The position numbers and the translations under genes are program-made. From the NCBI GenBank assembly GCA_016287035.1, contig JAEEVI010000044.1, positions 1 through 7,914 on the forward strand: a stretch of DNA of 7,914 nt, written 5' to 3'. Position 1 is the first letter of the stretch, and each line of letters opens with the position of its first letter. This DNA comes from Bacillota bacterium (GTDB lineage Bacteria > Bacillota > Clostridia > Peptostreptococcales > Anaerovoracaceae). The notes under the pieces were generated by a model. The model did no database searches. It saw nothing but the letters and a program-made list of their open reading frames with translations, and was not told the origin of the DNA. This document shows positions 6,279-7,914 of this stretch, in pieces.

Positions 6279-6305
6279 TTATAACAAAGCCGGCCGCGTT
6301 GTCAA
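6278..6305 (-). promoter_or_regulatory. Near-consensus sigma-70/sigma-A promoter of the operon
   Basis: On the minus strand there is TTGACA (6300-6305), a 16-nt spacer and TATAAT (6278-6283). The -10 box is also extended by TG at the -15/-14 position (TGTTATAAT). Both hexamers are perfect consensus and the spacer is 1 nt short of the optimum. A start near 6271 would leave a leader of about 70 nt before the GTG of the barrel gene. The -35 box lies in the loop of a 7-bp inverted repeat (6290-6296 and 6307-6313). Such a strong promoter needs repression, consistent with the repeats just downstream. Confidence 0.8.
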
Positions 6306-6322
6306 ACGGCCGGGGGAAACGG

Positions 6323-6353
6323 TTTAGCGGGATCGAAGCCCCGCCTTGCTAAA
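6323..6353. other. Stem-loop between the ssb terminator and the operon promoter
   Basis: TTTAGC (6323-6328) pairs with GCTAAA (6348-6353), and GGG (6329-6331) with CCC inside it; the alternative GCGGG/CCCGC stem (6327-6331 and 6340-6344) excludes the outer helix. It lies upstream of the operon promoter and downstream of the ssb terminator, so it would be transcribed only on readthrough. No function is apparent. The inner part looks slightly like a tRNA T-arm, but no tRNA can be built around it. Confidence 0.35.
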
Positions 6354-6371
6354 TATTACAGAAATATTACA
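6351..6371. repeat. Direct repeat of AAATATTACA, 11-bp period
   Basis: Two identical 10-bp copies (6351-6360 and 6362-6371) separated by one base, so the copies sit about one helical turn apart. They lie directly beyond the ssb terminator and about 50-70 bp upstream of the operon's -35 box. The AT-rich pair may be an upstream protein site or simple sequence; nothing else decides. Confidence 0.4.
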
Positions 6372-6412
6372 AAATGCCCCGATTTTGCGCGGCGAACGCG
6401 CGCTACCGGGGC
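6371..6412 (-). terminator. Rho-independent terminator of ssb
   Basis: Stem GCCCCG/CGGGGC (6376-6381 and 6407-6412) with an inner stem GCGCG/CGCGC (6387-6391 and 6399-6403), followed on the minus strand by ATTTTG. It starts 19 nt after the ssb stop. An alternative pairing is also possible, in which CCGATTTTGC at 6379-6388 pairs with GCAAAAAATCGG at 6411-6422 across a 2-nt bulge. Position and form fit termination of ssb transcription; the T tract is short. Confidence 0.65.
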
Positions 6413-6431
6413 AAAAAATCGGATTTTTTCT

Positions 6432-6872
6432 TCAGAACGGGATATCTTCGTTCGCTTCTTCGAAACCCTCGGGGGGAGCCGCCGGTGCGGGAGCGTCGAA
6501 GCCTCCTCCGCCGGGCGCGCCGTACTGACCGCGTTCCCCGGACCTCTGCCCGGATTCCGCGGACGAAAGGAACTCCACCCTGTCGGCGACGACCTCGACC
6601 GTGTAGTGCCTCTGCCCGTTCTTTTCGTAGGAGCCCGTCTGCAGCTTTCCCGTTATGCCGAGCTGCATGCCCTTGGTGACGTACTTTTCCACGGTCTCCG
6701 CGGTCTTGCCGAAGCATACTATGTTGGGGTAATCGGTGCCGGCGTCGTTGCCGTTCCTGTCCTTTCCGCGGTTGATCGCGATACTGAAACGCGCGACAGC
6801 CGTCTGGCTCTGGGCGCCGTAGCGCACTTCGGGATCCCTGGTGATCCTTCCTATCAAACAGACCTGATTCAT
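6432..6872 (-). CDS. ssb: Single-stranded DNA-binding protein
   Basis: SSB coats single-stranded DNA as a tetramer and recruits replication and repair proteins through its acidic tail. It has 146 residues, normal for Firmicutes. Seen: the OB-fold start MNQVCLIGRITRDPEVRY (1-18), the core ARFSIAINR (27-35), YPNIVCFGKTAETVEKYVTKG (from residue 48), and VEVVADRVEFL (92-102); then a glycine/proline/alanine-rich linker at about 105-138 and the acidic tip NEDIPF at the very end, matching the D-[ILD]-P-F interaction peptide. The ATG at 6870-6872 has AAGGAGG with a 6-nt spacer. It stands alone, not in the usual rpsF-ssb-rpsR cluster, with its own terminator. The genome may hold another ssb in that cluster; this one could be the only copy or a secondary one. 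It has no evident role in the sugar operon. Confidence 0.97.
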   Translation of the reverse strand: MNQVCLIGRITRDPEVRYGAQSQTAVARFSIAINRGKDRNGNDAGTDYPNIVCFGKTAETVEKYVTKGMQLGITGKLQTGSYEKNGQRHYTVEVVADRVEFLSSAESGQRSGERGQYGAPGGGGFDAPAPAAPPEGFEEANEDIPF

Positions 6873-6911
6873 CGCTGACCTCCTTAAAAAAAGCGCTCCT
6901 GCGTTTGTTTT

Positions 6912-6920
6912 ATTTTACCA
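6912..6920 (-). promoter_or_regulatory. Candidate extended -10 promoter of ssb
   Basis: TGGTAAAAT read on the minus strand: TAAAAT (one mismatch to TATAAT) preceded by TG with one base between. A start near 6905 would leave a leader of about 33 nt including the AAGGAGG site. I see no good -35 box at 16-18 nt, as is tolerated with an extended -10. It faces away from the MATE promoter, and the two would share the same 80 bp. Confidence 0.45.
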
Positions 6921-6936
6921 CACATGAAGGCTTCGA

Positions 6937-6945
6937 TGTTATAAT
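6937..6945 (+). promoter_or_regulatory. Extended -10 promoter of the MATE gene (probably leaderless)
   Basis: TGTTATAAT on the plus strand is a perfect -10 hexamer (6940-6945) with the TG extension, and is the same 9-mer as the operon promoter on the other strand. Only 7 nt separate it from the ATG at 6953, so transcription should start at or just before the A of that ATG. No -35 box of quality is present; ACCACA (17-nt spacing) and TTACCA (19-nt spacing) are weak. Confidence 0.6.
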
Positions 6946-6952
6946 AAGCGTC

Positions 6953-7914
6953 ATGGAAAGAGATCTTACGAAAGGAAGCATAATAAAGAACCTGCTCGCG
7001 TTCTCCGGACCGTTCCTGCTCGGCTATTTCCTGCAGACGCTCTACGGGCTCGCGGATCTGTTCATAATAGGTCAGTTCTGTCCGACCGAAGCCACGACGG
7101 CCGTGTCGATCGGAAGCCAGATAATGCACATGCTCACCGTGATGATCGTCGGTCTGTCGATGGGGACCACCGTCCTGATCGGAAAGGCCGTCGGAGCCGG
7201 CGACAGGCAGCTGCGCAACGAGGCGGTCGGAAACACCGTTACGCTCTTCCTCGCGCTCTCAGCCGCGATGACGGCGCTGCTGCTCGTCTTCGCGATGCCG
7301 ATAGTGCGCCTGTTCTCAACTCCGATACAGGCGGTGCCCGGGACGCACGTATATCTCACGATCTGCTTCGCCGGGATACCGTTCATAACGCTTTACAACG
7401 TGATAAGCTCGATATTCCGCGGGCTCGGCGACTCCAAGAGCCCGATGTATTTCATCGCGATCGCCTGCGCCTGCAACATCGCGCTCGACTATCTGTTCAT
7501 AGGCGCGTTCGGGCTGGGGCCGGCGGGCGCGGCGCTCGGCACGACGCTCGCCCAGGCGATAAGCGTCGCGATCTCGCTCGCCATGATAAAAAAGAAGGAT
7601 ATGATCCAGGGGCTCGACCGCGGCTGCTTCAGGCTGCGCGGACGCGTCGCGTCCTCTATCCTGCGCGTGGGAGTCCCAGTGGCGGTGCAGGACGGCTTTA
7701 TCCAGATATCGTTCATAGTGATAACGGTCTTCGCTAATCTGCGCGGCATGAACGACTCCGCAGCGGTCGGGATAGTCGAGAAGATAATAACGATGATGTT
7801 CCTCGTTCATTCGACGTCGCTCTCGGCGGTCTCGGCGATAGCGGCCCAGAACCTCGGCGCGGGAAAGCCGGAAAGGGCGAGGAAGACGCTGCTGTGCGCC
7901 GCGGCGATAACAGC
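6953..7914 (+). CDS. MATE-family multidrug/cation efflux transporter (cut by window edge)
   Basis: An integral membrane exporter of the MATE family, which expels drugs or metabolites in exchange for sodium or protons. About 320 residues are visible of the usual 440-460, and the frame stays open to the window end. Seen: the family N-terminus with DLTKGSIIKNLLAFSGPFL (4-22), the first helix LLGYFLQTLYGLADLFIIGQF (start at 22), then VGLSMGTTVLIGKAVGAGD, FRGLGDSKSP and, near the edge, AIAAQNLGAGKPERA, which is the repeat of the GKAVGAGD element at the start of the second half. Eight or so hydrophobic helices are visible. ATG at 6953-6955 fits the family N-terminus, but no Shine-Dalgarno precedes it and the -10 box is only 7 nt away. 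ATA isoleucine codons are frequent. It diverges from ssb and is not linked to the sugar operon. Confidence 0.92.
   Translation, partial: MERDLTKGSIIKNLLAFSGPFLLGYFLQTLYGLADLFIIGQFCPTEATTAVSIGSQIMHMLTVMIVGLSMGTTVLIGKAVGAGDRQLRNEAVGNTVTLFLALSAAMTALLLVFAMPIVRLFSTPIQAVPGTHVYLTICFAGIPFITLYNVISSIFRGLGDSKSPMYFIAIACACNIALDYLFIGAFGLGPAGAALGTTLAQAISVAISLAMIKKKDMIQGLDRGCFRLRGRVASSILRVGVPVAVQDGFIQISFIVITVFANLRGMNDSAAVGIVEKIITMMFLVHSTSLSAVSAIAAQNLGAGKPERARKTLLCAAAIT

Noticed and set aside
6323..6353. Possible tRNA 3' end or attachment site (minus strand reads GCGGG, then CTTCGAT, then CCCGC)
   Set aside because: The T-arm loop has the wrong length, no acceptor stem or CCA fits, and the space upstream is taken by the ssb terminator.
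7316..7810. Minus-strand frames inside the MATE gene
   Set aside because: The plus strand gives a continuous MATE protein with family motifs across the whole span.
1..7914. CRISPR array, insertion sequence or toxin-antitoxin pair
   Set aside because: No spaced repeats of CRISPR type, no transposase or terminal inverted repeats, and no pair of small overlapping genes with such features.

Overview
The window is moderately GC-rich bacterial DNA. It carries a co-directional catabolic and transport operon on the minus strand (bases 1 to about 6305), then a minus-strand ssb gene, then a divergent plus-strand MATE efflux gene that runs off the right edge. Four features suggest a Clostridia-type Firmicute, possibly an uncultured gut lineage: strong AAGGAGG ribosome binding sites, extended -10 promoters, a Clostridia-style lipoprotein signal peptide, and frequent ATA isoleucine codons despite the GC content. 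This assignment is inference; there is no rRNA or other taxonomic marker here.

The operon, in transcription order (right to left), starts at a near-consensus promoter (about 6278-6305) with a repeat-rich candidate operator over the start site. It then has a (beta/alpha)8-barrel protein of unknown function (5523-6200), a TRAP solute-binding lipoprotein DctP (4414-5415), the small permease DctQ (3800-4318), the large permease DctM (2520-3800), a class II zinc aldolase (1801-2460), a small cupin (1385-1720), a DeoR/GlpR-type regulator (602-1369) and an FGGY-family carbohydrate kinase cut by the left edge (1-587). Spacers of 59 to 107 nt separate the genes of the first half, and most hold a perfect or near-perfect stem-loop. 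The hairpin between aldolase and cupin has a T-rich tail and may terminate part of the transcription. Cupin, regulator and kinase are tightly packed behind it.

Read as a pathway, the TRAP system imports a carboxylated compound, since the binding protein keeps the two arginines and the asparagine that hold carboxylates in this family. The kinase would phosphorylate a keto-sugar or keto-sugar-acid intermediate, and the class II aldolase would cleave the phosphorylated ketose. The cupin and the barrel protein probably do isomerase, epimerase, ring-opening or lyase steps that cannot be named from sequence. The DeoR-type protein probably represses the set and responds to a phosphorylated intermediate. 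The substrate is unknown, and genes to the left of the window are probably part of the system.

The 231-nt gap between ssb and the operon holds the ssb terminator, a second stem-loop, an 11-bp-period direct repeat and the operon promoter. The 80-nt gap between ssb and the MATE gene holds divergent promoters. The MATE promoter is placed so close to its ATG that the mRNA is predicted to be leaderless. I found no CRISPR array, insertion sequence, tRNA or rRNA.
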